6,246 bases of DNA from SIG575 sp045542485 (GTDB lineage Bacteria; Bacillota; Clostridia; Oscillospirales; Acutalibacteraceae): assembly GCA_045542485.1 (NCBI GenBank), contig JAZQLC010000018.1:1-6246 (forward strand). Reading direction: 5' to 3'. Below, piece after piece: positions 1-6,242 of the stretch (within the stretch, counting starts at the first letter, position 1; each line of letters starts with the position of its first letter). The position numbers and the translations under genes were made by a program. The notes under the pieces were generated by a model, which was not told the origin of the DNA, did not search any database, and worked only from the letters and a program-made list of their open reading frames with translations.

Positions 1-59
1 CATCAAAACAAGAAAAGCAATACAAATTATAAGTATTTTTACTTTTTTTTGTTTTTCAT
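1..59 (-). pseudogene. Possible start of a second exported protein, out of frame by one A, partial
   Basis: A second start-like signal lies inside the preceding open frame: AAGGAGA at 75-69, then ATG at 65-63 and ATG at 59-57. From either ATG the frame is MKNKKK and then TAA, because the following A-tract has eight A's. With nine A's it would continue as a basic stretch followed by VKILIICIAFLVLM, a classic signal peptide or membrane-anchor start. As written, that hydrophobic stretch is in frame with the upstream cysteine-rich protein and could instead be its C-terminal membrane anchor. The rest lies outside the window, so I cannot decide between the two readings. Confidence 0.3.
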
Positions 60-539
60 AAACATTTGTCTCCTTACAAAGCAGTGAAGAATTGTGAAAT
101 TTGTAGCCACTTAAGTAAACTGTATTACAACGATGGATATCGGCCGGATCAATGTGTACATATTGTATTATAGATAGTTCTAAATCATAGCTACAAGCAA
201 CAATGACATGATTTGCGACTGGAGTTCCTAAAAGTGGATCTCCTGAAGTAATCATAACACTATTACAATAGCCGCATTGCCAGGCATTATTTAGATTATA
301 TTCATCAAGATATTCTCTGGTATAATAATCGTATACATAAGCCCAGCCTTGAGAATACATTTGACAAATACCATTTCCGCCGGGGCATGGCGTATAAGCC
401 AGAGTAGAGGGAAGATTTGCTATGTTTTGTAATTCCTCCTCTGTTAAGGGATAGTTAGAAATAAATCCTGCACTTACTGTAACGGATAGAGAAGAAAACA
501 TCATTACAATAACAATAAATATAACAAAATTTTTTTCAT
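1..539 (-). pseudogene. Secreted cysteine-rich protein of unknown function; start codon out of frame, open at the left edge
   Basis: I do not recognise this family. One frame is open from about 533 down to base 1 with no stop. It begins with a typical Sec signal peptide: a Lys start, then a hydrophobic stretch (FVIFIVIVMMFSSLSV) and a VSA-G cleavage-like site. The mature part is small and aromatic, with cysteines in CPGGNGIC, QCGYC, VACSY, HRCN and LLCK, which suggests disulfides or a metal knot. The expected ATG (539-537) has an ideal ribosome binding site (AAGGAGA, 551-545, 5 bases away). However, the A-tract after it has seven A's where eight are needed, so translation from it stops after 11 codons. 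The first in-frame ATG (504-502) would remove most of the signal peptide. Either the gene is inactivated, or one A is missing from the sequence, or slippage restores the frame. At the left end the frame runs into a Lys-rich hydrophobic segment (KKVKILIICIAFLVLM) that may belong to a second gene. Confidence 0.6.
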
Positions 540-540
540 G

Positions 541-838
541 GGTGTCTCCTTATAAAAAACATATTGAAGAAAAGTAGGGAATTGGATGTTTCTTATTGTT
601 TGTCATTTTTAACAGGACATTGGTAGCATCCCAGTTCCATTTAGAGACTATAAATTTTTTCACATTATTGATAATAAATGTATTAAGATGATAAAACAAC
701 AAAAATTGATAAATGCAGAAAAAACAGATATAAATGTACAAATATTATTTCCTAAGCCATCCAACAAAAACTAAAAATGTAAATAGCACAAAATAACACT
801 AAGATAATAAGCATATTTCAAAATTTAAATGTATCCTT
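541..838. other. A+T-rich spacer with no supported gene; holds the upstream region of the secreted-protein gene
   Basis: About 300 bases, visibly richer in A+T than the ICE genes. The ribosome binding site AAGGAGA (551-545) for the leftmost gene is at its left end, so that gene's promoter should lie here, but I see no convincing -35/-10 pair. A 63-codon minus-strand frame (741-550) has no ribosome binding site and a low-complexity sequence. I see no tRNA, no clear hairpin terminator and no direct repeat. Confidence 0.5.
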
Positions 839-909
839 TCATATGCTATTACGAATTATTTCAAAATGAAGATGTGCTTCGGTTGAAAACCTTTTGAAAA
901 TCAATCTTC
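839..909 (-). pseudogene. Decayed relic of an M23 peptidase C-terminus
   Basis: Read on the minus strand, 886-842 encodes STEAHLHFEIIRNSI followed by TGA. This matches the C-terminal active-site end of M23 (LytM-type) metallopeptidases, including the HxH motif, and parallels STGPHLHYEII in the adjacent intact domain. Upstream, with a one-base shift near 889-890, the similarity continues: LIED, then an in-frame TGA where the neighbour has Cys, then FSKGF, against VIADCGSTGY. Both frames here meet a stop before any start, so it cannot be expressed. It is too diverged to be a fresh duplication and looks like the remains of a second peptidase gene whose upstream part has been lost. Confidence 0.7.
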
Positions 910-1003
910 AATTAGACCAAAATTGATTATGCCAACAAAATGATAGAGTTTATGAAATTTAATTCGCTTTATAGAACAACCATGCGTTAACCCTTACATC
1001 ATT

Positions 1004-2269
1004 CTAAATTATCTCATAATGAAGATGTGGTCCTGTTGAATAACCGGTTGAGCCACAATCTGCGATTACCTGTCCTTGCTTTACTGTCTGTCCTGCTGAC
1101 ACATGAAGAGCAGAGCAATGTGCATAAAGAGTTGAGTAGGTGTCATCGTGTTTAATTTTGACATAATACCCGTAAGAATTATGCCAAGTTGCAGTTACTA
1201 CAACACCGTCCGCAGCAGCAAGAATAGATGTTCCGAGAGGAGCGACTATATCTGTTCCGTCGTGTGTTTTTACTTCTCCCGAAATTGGGTCAACACGAGT
1301 ACCGAACCGAGAAGATATATATTGGTCGTTTTCAAACGGCCAAGTAAACATACCTGTGCCTACAAATGAACTGTTACCTTGAATAATTTGTCCACTTGCT
1401 CCAAGAAGTTCTGCCCATAAATCGTTATATTCATCACTCATCAGTTCTTCCAATAATGCTTTCTGTTCTTCATTTAAATTATAAAGTGCAGATATTTCAT
1501 CTACACTTAACTGAAGAATTGAAACAGTTAGAACTTTCTTTGTGACATAAGTTGTTGTTTTGATTGAGTTGCCATTCTCGTCTGTTGTAACGGTAGTTTC
1601 CGCAACAACTTTAGGTGTAACAACACCTGTCATTCTATTCATATCTTTCATAATGTTACGAAGCAAATCAATTTTAGTATCATCAAGAGTTACAACCTCA
1701 AGCGAATTTTCGCCTGAGGTTGTTTTTACTGCATATACTGCTAATACATCTTTCCAATTTATCGATGTATTACCTTGTACTTCAAGTAAATCGTAAGTGT
1801 AAGATGCTTTCATAGCTGTGAGATTTGCATAGTGTTCAGATGTGAGTTCGGATATTGCCTGTGACATTGTTTTATTAGTACCTGTTGTTTCATCGTTTGC
1901 AAGGAAGATACCGAAGCAAGTACCGCCAATAGCACCGATTAAACAAATGATAATTACAATTACTATTGCAGGAACACCGCCTGTAGCAATAGCCGCTCCT
2001 ATGCTTTTTGCACCTGCAACGACTGCCTTGCCTGCTTCAACAACTACCTTTGCCGCAACTTTAACTGTTTTGATAGTTACCCTTACAGTAGCCTGTGCCG
2101 TTTGTTTTGTTCTCTTTGCAACCTCGTCTGTTTTCTTTGTTGTTGATGCAGTTGTCTTAACAGTATTTTTTGCTGTTTTAACCGTCTTATCAGCCTTTTT
2201 AATTCCTTTTGCAGTTGCATCAAGACTTCTCTTTGATTGCTTTATTTTATGAGCTTCATTATTAACCAT
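1004..2269 (-). CDS. M23 peptidase part of a CD1108-type conjugative cell-wall hydrolase (C-terminal portion of a frameshifted gene)
   Basis: This is the membrane-anchored extracellular peptidoglycan hydrolase of an ICE, needed to open the wall for the mating channel. Residues 12-90 (from the ATG at 2269) are Lys/Ala/Thr-rich imperfect repeats (KTAKNTVKTT type), typical of 'CD1108 family mobile element' proteins. About 99-123 is a membrane segment (AIVIVIIICLIGAIGG), then a linker, and an M23 domain from about 315. Visible M23 residues are the zinc ligands H336 and D340 in HDGTD, H384 in LYAH, and HLH at 415-417. The ATG at 2269 has no ribosome binding site and the frame is open upstream to about 2465 (GDVKGKQDK onward), so I read it as a continuation of the 2910-2449 segment after a one-base frameshift, about 635 residues in total. 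It ends at TAG (1006-1004) directly after HLHYEII, but the frame beyond encodes NDVRVNAWLFYKAN to a TAA at 961-959, a normal M23 tail. All the active-site residues listed are present; whether the truncated domain folds is unclear. Confidence 0.85.
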   Translation of the reverse strand: MVNNEAHKIKQSKRSLDATAKGIKKADKTVKTAKNTVKTTASTTKKTDEVAKRTKQTAQATVRVTIKTVKVAAKVVVEAGKAVVAGAKSIGAAIATGGVPAIVIVIIICLIGAIGGTCFGIFLANDETTGTNKTMSQAISELTSEHYANLTAMKASYTYDLLEVQGNTSINWKDVLAVYAVKTTSGENSLEVVTLDDTKIDLLRNIMKDMNRMTGVVTPKVVAETTVTTDENGNSIKTTTYVTKKVLTVSILQLSVDEISALYNLNEEQKALLEELMSDEYNDLWAELLGASGQIIQGNSSFVGTGMFTWPFENDQYISSRFGTRVDPISGEVKTHDGTDIVAPLGTSILAAADGVVVTATWHNSYGYYVKIKHDDTYSTLYAHCSALHVSAGQTVKQGQVIADCGSTGYSTGPHLHYEII

Positions 2270-2448
2270 CTTAATAGTTTGTTTTTCTGCGCCGACCTTT
2301 TTAATTGTTGTTTTACCTTTAGTTTTAGGGGCAGCTTGCTTTCTTTGACGAGGTTTCTTTATTTCATCAACAGGAATTTCCGTCTGCTGTTTTGATTTAG
2401 GCGGTGCTTGAGTTTTTTCTTTAACGGTAGGTTTATCTTGCTTACCCT

Positions 2449-2910
2449 TTACATCGCCATTTTCTTTTTAGCCTGAGTAGTCTTATTCTCATTCTGTTTT
2501 TGTTTAGGTTCAACTTTTCTTTCTGTGGTTTCAGGTTGATTATCTGTTGGCTTTTCTTCAAGTTCAGTTTTTTCATCATTAGGAGCATGTTCTTCCGAAG
2601 GCTTATTTTCTTCTGTCTTTTCCTTTTTATCTTCTCTTTTTTCTTTGATCTTTTCTTTGGCTTTATTTGCACCTTTGCGAACTGCTTTTTCTGTACCGAC
2701 AGCAACAGTTTCACTACTTGTACGCATTGATTCTGACACTTTATCACTTGCATACTGTTCGGGTGATACATTATCTGTCTGATTGATATTTTCATTAACA
2801 GTGTCCTTGGTTTTGACACCGATATTTTTCATTCTGTTACCGACATTTACCGCAGTATCGTGAACCTTAATGTCTTTTACTATTTCGCGAGTTTTTATTT
2901 TATCTTTCAT
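2449..2910 (-). CDS. N-terminal cytoplasmic segment of the CD1108-type conjugation protein (5' portion of the frameshifted gene)
   Basis: A very hydrophilic segment of 153 residues rich in Lys, Glu and Gln, starting MKDKIKTREIVKDIKVHD, with an SPEQYASDKV motif near residue 50 that is typical of the N-terminus of CD1108-type ICE proteins. The start at 2910 is chosen because GGAGGTG (2920-2914) lies just upstream; an in-frame TTG at 2922 would begin before this site. The frame ends KKKMAM-TAA just after an A-rich tract (AAAAAGAAAA). Adding one A there makes it continue without a stop into the Lys-rich linker, membrane segment and M23 domain downstream, which is the usual architecture of this protein. 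On its own the piece has no membrane anchor or catalytic domain, so if the frameshift is real the hydrolase is probably not made. The gene is divergent from the AbiH gene, with a 71-base gap. Confidence 0.75.
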   Translation of the reverse strand: MKDKIKTREIVKDIKVHDTAVNVGNRMKNIGVKTKDTVNENINQTDNVSPEQYASDKVSESMRTSSETVAVGTEKAVRKGANKAKEKIKEKREDKKEKTEENKPSEEHAPNDEKTELEEKPTDNQPETTERKVEPKQKQNENKTTQAKKKMAM

Positions 2911-2981
2911 TTGCACCTCCAAATATAGAATAATTGTTTTAAATATGTTAGAATATAAGAAAACACTTTAAGGGTGATTGT
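2911..2981. promoter_or_regulatory. Divergent intergenic region between the hydrolase gene and abiH
   Basis: On the plus strand an extended -10 motif (TG-T-TAGAAT, 2946-2954) lies 27 bases before the AbiH start, followed by the ribosome binding site AAGGGTG (2970-2976) five bases from the ATG. No good -35 box stands at the right distance. On the minus strand the ribosome binding site GGAGGTG (2920-2914) is strong, and the A+T-rich stretch has several TATATT/TATTCT-like hexamers, but no clear promoter pair. Because the hydrolase gene is cut off from virB4 by the AbiH gene and a terminator, it would need a promoter here or read-through transcription. Confidence 0.4.
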
Positions 2982-3842
2982 ATGGTTCTATTTATAATAG
3001 GAAACGGTTTTGATATAGGCAACGGTATGCGAACCGGATATAGGCAATTTTATCATTTTCTCAAAGACAATCACGAGGAATTCTTCAATTCTGTTGCTTC
3101 TCTCTTTTTAGCCGAATTTGAAACAGACCGTCTTTGGTGTGAATTTGAAGAGTGCCTGTCAGCTTTCACACCCGAACATTTCATCGACAATAAATTAACT
3201 CCTCAAAAAACATCAGAAACTGTTTTAGACTTTCAGGAGTTTTTATCTCAATATTTCAAAGAATGGATATACGATATTGCTTTACCTAACGACAAAGATT
3301 TAAGTGTGTTCACTCCAAATTCGTTCTTTATAAATTTCAATTACACCGATACTCTTGAAAAGTTATATAAAGTCCCATATGATAAGGTTTTACATATACA
3401 CGGACAAGCAACCGACCCCAAAAGTCAGTTAATTATAGGACATAGCAGCAAAACTACGATAGATGAGATGTGTGAATCATACGGAATAGTAAAGAACGGT
3501 AATCTTAAATGCACGGTTGAAGAATTTAATTACTTGATAGCAACAGAAATGATGTTATTTACTTTAAGAAAACCAACAGAAGAAATAATAAAAGAAAAAC
3601 TGACTGATTTGGATTTTGATACAGTGTCTGAAATTGTTGTTTTAGGACATTCTTTGGGTATAGTTGATTGGCCGTACTTCAAATATATTAAAGAACATTT
3701 AACACAACCTATCCCTTGGATTTTTAGTGCCTATAGCGAAAGGGATAAAGACCAAATATTTACATTTGTCAAAGAGTTTCAAATACCCGACTATTCTATT
3801 GATTCTCTTCAAAACTTGATTTCCAAATATTCATTTAAATAA
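2982..3842 (+). CDS. abiH: AbiH-family abortive-infection (antiphage) protein
   Basis: 286 residues, intact, ending in TAA. Family hallmarks in order: an N-terminal glycine-rich loop LFIIGNGFDIGNG (3-15), WCEFEE (52-57), INFNYTDTLE (117-126), LHIHG (137-141), an IIGH element (151-154), and VVLGHSLGIVDWPYF (219-233). These match the AbiH family named after a lactococcal plasmid phage-resistance gene, which acts by abortive infection; the biochemical activity is not settled to my knowledge. The Gly-rich strand-loop start and the conserved His/Asp motifs suggest a Rossmann-like nucleotide-binding fold, possibly related to SIR2-like domains (inference). There is no signal peptide or membrane segment, so it should be cytoplasmic. 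It lies on the opposite strand to the flanking conjugation genes, with its own ribosome binding site and candidate promoter, and is followed by a strong hairpin. It behaves as a single-gene defence cargo inserted between virB4 and the hydrolase gene. I see no toxin-antitoxin partner next to it. Confidence 0.85.
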   Translation: MVLFIIGNGFDIGNGMRTGYRQFYHFLKDNHEEFFNSVASLFLAEFETDRLWCEFEECLSAFTPEHFIDNKLTPQKTSETVLDFQEFLSQYFKEWIYDIALPNDKDLSVFTPNSFFINFNYTDTLEKLYKVPYDKVLHIHGQATDPKSQLIIGHSSKTTIDEMCESYGIVKNGNLKCTVEEFNYLIATEMMLFTLRKPTEEIIKEKLTDLDFDTVSEIVVLGHSLGIVDWPYFKYIKEHLTQPIPWIFSAYSERDKDQIFTFVKEFQIPDYSIDSLQNLISKYSFK

Positions 3843-3848
3843 CAATAA

Positions 3849-3879
3849 AGGCTTCATAGAGAGTTTGTCTATGAAGCCT
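3849..3879. terminator. Perfect 12-bp hairpin, likely bidirectional terminator
   Basis: The arms AGGCTTCATAGA (3849-3860) and TCTATGAAGCCT (3868-3879) are exact inverted repeats around a 7-base loop. The hairpin begins 7 bases after the AbiH stop and ends 8 bases before the virB4 stop on the other strand. Moderately U-rich runs follow on both sides (ACATTTATTTATTC on plus; TTTATTGTTATTT on minus). It should end transcription from both converging genes, and so insulate the hydrolase gene from the virB4 transcript. Confidence 0.85.
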
Positions 3880-3887
3880 ACATTTAT

Positions 3888-4346
3888 TTATTCAATCATT
3901 TTGGTTGACATCAATTTATACAGTTCCGTATTCTTCGGGAACTTTCTTTCAAATGGTACAAATGAAGAACCGACCTTAACAAGACCGTGACCGACTTCAA
4001 CATTTGTAATGTGTGTCATCTGTGTTTCACTAATCTGTAAAAGGTTTGCAAGTTCTTCTCTGTCCGTTGAACCCTGATTGAGCATTATTATGAACTCTGA
4101 GTTGGCAAGCATTGTTCGTGCTGTGTGGCTCTGTAAAAGGTCATCAACATTCTGTGTGATACCCGTACAATATGCACCGTACTTACGAACTCGTTTCCAA
4201 AGAGTGAAAAGGAAGTTCGCAGAGTATTCGTGTTGGAAAAGAAGATATATCTCGTCAATGAAGATATATGTTTCTCTGCCCTCAGCTCTGTTCTTTGTGA
4301 TTCGGTTAAGAATACTGTCAAGAACTACAAGCATACCGATAGGCAT
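3888..4346 (-). CDS. virB4: VirB4-type conjugation ATPase, C-terminal portion after the in-frame TAG
   Basis: This is the second half of the ATPase domain. It carries Walker B, ETYIFIDEIYLLF (catalytic Asp-Glu at local residues 31-32, about 663-664 of the whole protein), then KRVRKYGAYCTGITQNVDDLL and EFIIMLNQ, which are conserved VirB4/TraE-type ATPase segments, and ends with PKNTELYKLMSTK, the usual tail of ICE VirB4 proteins. It is in the same frame as the upstream 609-codon part. The 22 codons between the TAG (4415-4413) and this ATG (KTNVNIENRLICYDILELG...) also match the family. The ATG at 4346 has no clear ribosome binding site, so independent translation is doubtful. Without this part the ATPase lacks Walker B and cannot hydrolyse ATP normally. 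Confidence 0.8.
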   Translation of the reverse strand: MPIGMLVVLDSILNRITKNRAEGRETYIFIDEIYLLFQHEYSANFLFTLWKRVRKYGAYCTGITQNVDDLLQSHTARTMLANSEFIIMLNQGSTDREELANLLQISETQMTHITNVEVGHGLVKVGSSFVPFERKFPKNTELYKLMSTKMIE

Positions 4347-4412
4347 AAGCTGACTACCAAGTTCAAGAATGTCATAACAGATAAGTCTGTTTTCAATGTT
4401 TACATTGGTTTT

Positions 4413-6242
4413 CTATGCAAAGGTGCTCTGTGAACCTGAAGCAAAAAGCTCCATAGCTGTTGCAAGTTCCGTAGCTTCGGGTTCAGGCTGCTTTCTTAAA
4501 TCGTTACAAAGGTCAACGAGTGTAGGAACCTTGCCTGTATAACCTCGTTTGATATAGTTTTTGTAAACATTGGTAAGGCAACGGTCAACAATGGATTTCT
4601 GAATTGCATCAATGCCGTCTTTGCCCATAACCTGTTCAAAGAGAGAAAGGACAAATTCAGCCTTAAATGAAATAGGACTTGCACCGTCTGCATACTCTTT
4701 GTTTATATCAAGACAGTTGATATGATTTTTACTCTTCGCAGAAAGTTCAATAACCTGACCGCCCATTGCTTCAACAAGAGCAGAGTATTCTCTTTCAGGG
4801 TCAATAATCATAATGTCCGCATCAGTTGAAAGTAACAACTGTACTAATTCTTCTTTCGCAGTAAAGGATTTACCGGAGCCTGAAACACCGAGAATGAAGC
4901 AGTTACCGTTAAGCAAGAACTTACGATTGACGATAATCATATTCTTTGAAATAACATTAACTCCTTGGAACACACCGCCATCGTGCTGAATTTCCTGAAC
5001 CTTAAAAGGCATAAAAACAGCAAGGCTTTCTGTTGTAAGAGTACGCCTTGCTTCAATCTTATTTATTCCTATCGGTAATGTGGCATTAAAACCATCCAAC
5101 TGCTGATATTTAAGAACGCCGAGCTGACACATGTGCTTTCTGCCGGTTGCCTGAATAGCTTCTGTATCGCTGTTGAGTTCTTCAAGTGTATCGGCTGTGT
5201 GCATAACTGTGATAACAACCTTAAACATCTTTTGGTCACGGGTTGTAAGGTCATCAAGAAATTCTCTGATTTCCTTTCTCTGCTGCTCCATATCATAAGG
5301 AATTACAGAAGTGTAGTTATTATTGGCATTCTGCTTTCTCTGATAGTTTGCAATATTTGTTTCAATACCGAGTGCCTGTTTCTCACCAAACTTCTGTGCT
5401 TCTTCTGTTGATACCGGGATAATATCGAAGTTAAACACCATATTTCTGTTTGTATCTGTGAGTTCCCATACAACACTATCTTTGATATATGAGGGGTAAT
5501 CACGAATAAACAGAACTCTGCCGAACCTTTCTCCGATTTTGAAATAGTCTGACTTGAACTCAAAACCGTCAGGTGTGATATAGTCTTTGAAACTCTGTCC
5601 CTTCTGCATTGTATCTCTCAAATCGAAGTGATAGTCCGCTGATTCTTTGGGTCTGCAGAAATCGTGAATAATGCGAAGTCTTTCAGTTAAATCAAGTTCG
5701 GAGCACTTTGAACCGAGCCTTGCAAAGTGAGCAATCAAATCTGCACCCACACGATTAAAATGGCTTCGTGCTTCTTCCACCGTCTTTTTCTGAATTGTAA
5801 GTGTTACATATTTATCCTGAACAATAGCATTTGCTCCGTTTGCTATCATTGTGAGCATATCATTGATTTCTTTACGGTATTTGTCCTTATCATCATTTGC
5901 CTTTTCAAGAAGTGCGATTTCTTTAAGCTCGCTGTTCTTAAGTTTCCTGTTTATGATTGTAATCTGACTTGAAATACCGTTTTCAAGTGAGTTCAAAATC
6001 TCACTGTAACGAAGGAAGTTTGCTTCTTTATCTTCCTTACTTGATACCGCATAATTTATATCTGTAAACTTAAATGTTTTTGAATATCTGTCCTTACCCA
6101 TCAAAAAGATACCGTCTGAATAGACGGCATCAATTTTAATGACATCCTGAACAGACTTAGGGACAGACATTCCATCCCCAAATAAGTCATCGAGTCCTGT
6201 TTTCTTTTTTATTGTTCCTATGAGGTCGAACATCGTCACCAT
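4413..6242 (-). CDS. virB4: VirB4-type conjugation ATPase (type IV secretion), N-terminal portion ending at an in-frame TAG
   Basis: This is the motor ATPase of the ICE conjugation machine, acting at the inner face of the membrane. The N-terminal domain begins with SVPKSVQDVIKIDAVYSDGIF (residues 27-46), a typical start for VirB4 of Tn1549-like elements. Walker A is GVSGSGKS (452-459), followed by IMIIDPEREY (477-486), characteristic of this family. The frame stops at TAG in codon 610, straight after SGSQSTFA, where relatives continue with a (H/Q)KTNV-like sequence. The same frame then runs open to a TAA at 3890-3888, giving about 784 residues in all, a normal VirB4 length. Translation may start at ATG 6242 (AGGA directly adjacent, too close) or, more likely, at ATG 6233, which lies 9 bases after the AGGA at the window edge; the upstream gene is not visible. 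I see no other lesion in this part. Confidence 0.85.
   Translation of the reverse strand: MVTMFDLIGTIKKKTGLDDLFGDGMSVPKSVQDVIKIDAVYSDGIFLMGKDRYSKTFKFTDINYAVSSKEDKEANFLRYSEILNSLENGISSQITIINRKLKNSELKEIALLEKANDDKDKYRKEINDMLTMIANGANAIVQDKYVTLTIQKKTVEEARSHFNRVGADLIAHFARLGSKCSELDLTERLRIIHDFCRPKESADYHFDLRDTMQKGQSFKDYITPDGFEFKSDYFKIGERFGRVLFIRDYPSYIKDSVVWELTDTNRNMVFNFDIIPVSTEEAQKFGEKQALGIETNIANYQRKQNANNNYTSVIPYDMEQQRKEIREFLDDLTTRDQKMFKVVITVMHTADTLEELNSDTEAIQATGRKHMCQLGVLKYQQLDGFNATLPIGINKIEARRTLTTESLAVFMPFKVQEIQHDGGVFQGVNVISKNMIIVNRKFLLNGNCFILGVSGSGKSFTAKEELVQLLLSTDADIMIIDPEREYSALVEAMGGQVIELSAKSKNHINCLDINKEYADGASPISFKAEFVLSLFEQVMGKDGIDAIQKSIVDRCLTNVYKNYIKRGYTGKVPTLVDLCNDLRKQPEPEATELATAMELFASGSQSTFA

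Noticed and set aside
550..741. 63-codon minus-strand frame in the spacer
   Set aside because: No ribosome binding site, low-complexity Ile/Phe/Tyr/Asn content typical of A+T-rich DNA, and it overlaps the leader of the secreted-protein gene.
1004..1006. Pyrrolysine or other special amino acid at the TAG codons
   Set aside because: Nothing in the window suggests the needed machinery, and neither protein family is known to use it; nonsense mutation or ordinary suppression is simpler.
1148..2252. Several plus-strand frames over the M23 gene
   Set aside because: Antisense shadows of the Lys/Ala/Thr-rich coding sequence; no ribosome binding sites and no recognisable domain.
2449..2470. Programmed -1 ribosomal frameshift in the hydrolase gene
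   Set aside because: The AAAAAG is preceded by T in the relevant phase, so the X-XXY-YYZ heptamer is not met, and slippage on the next AAA would pair poorly with GAA.
2442..2819. 125-codon Lys-rich frame overlapping the hydrolase N-terminal segment
   Set aside because: A shifted-frame shadow of an A-rich gene; the other frame has the ribosome binding site and the family-like N-terminus.
4078..5972. Plus- and minus-strand frames overlapping virB4
   Set aside because: Shadows of the VirB4 coding sequence, which has clear Walker motifs in its own frame.
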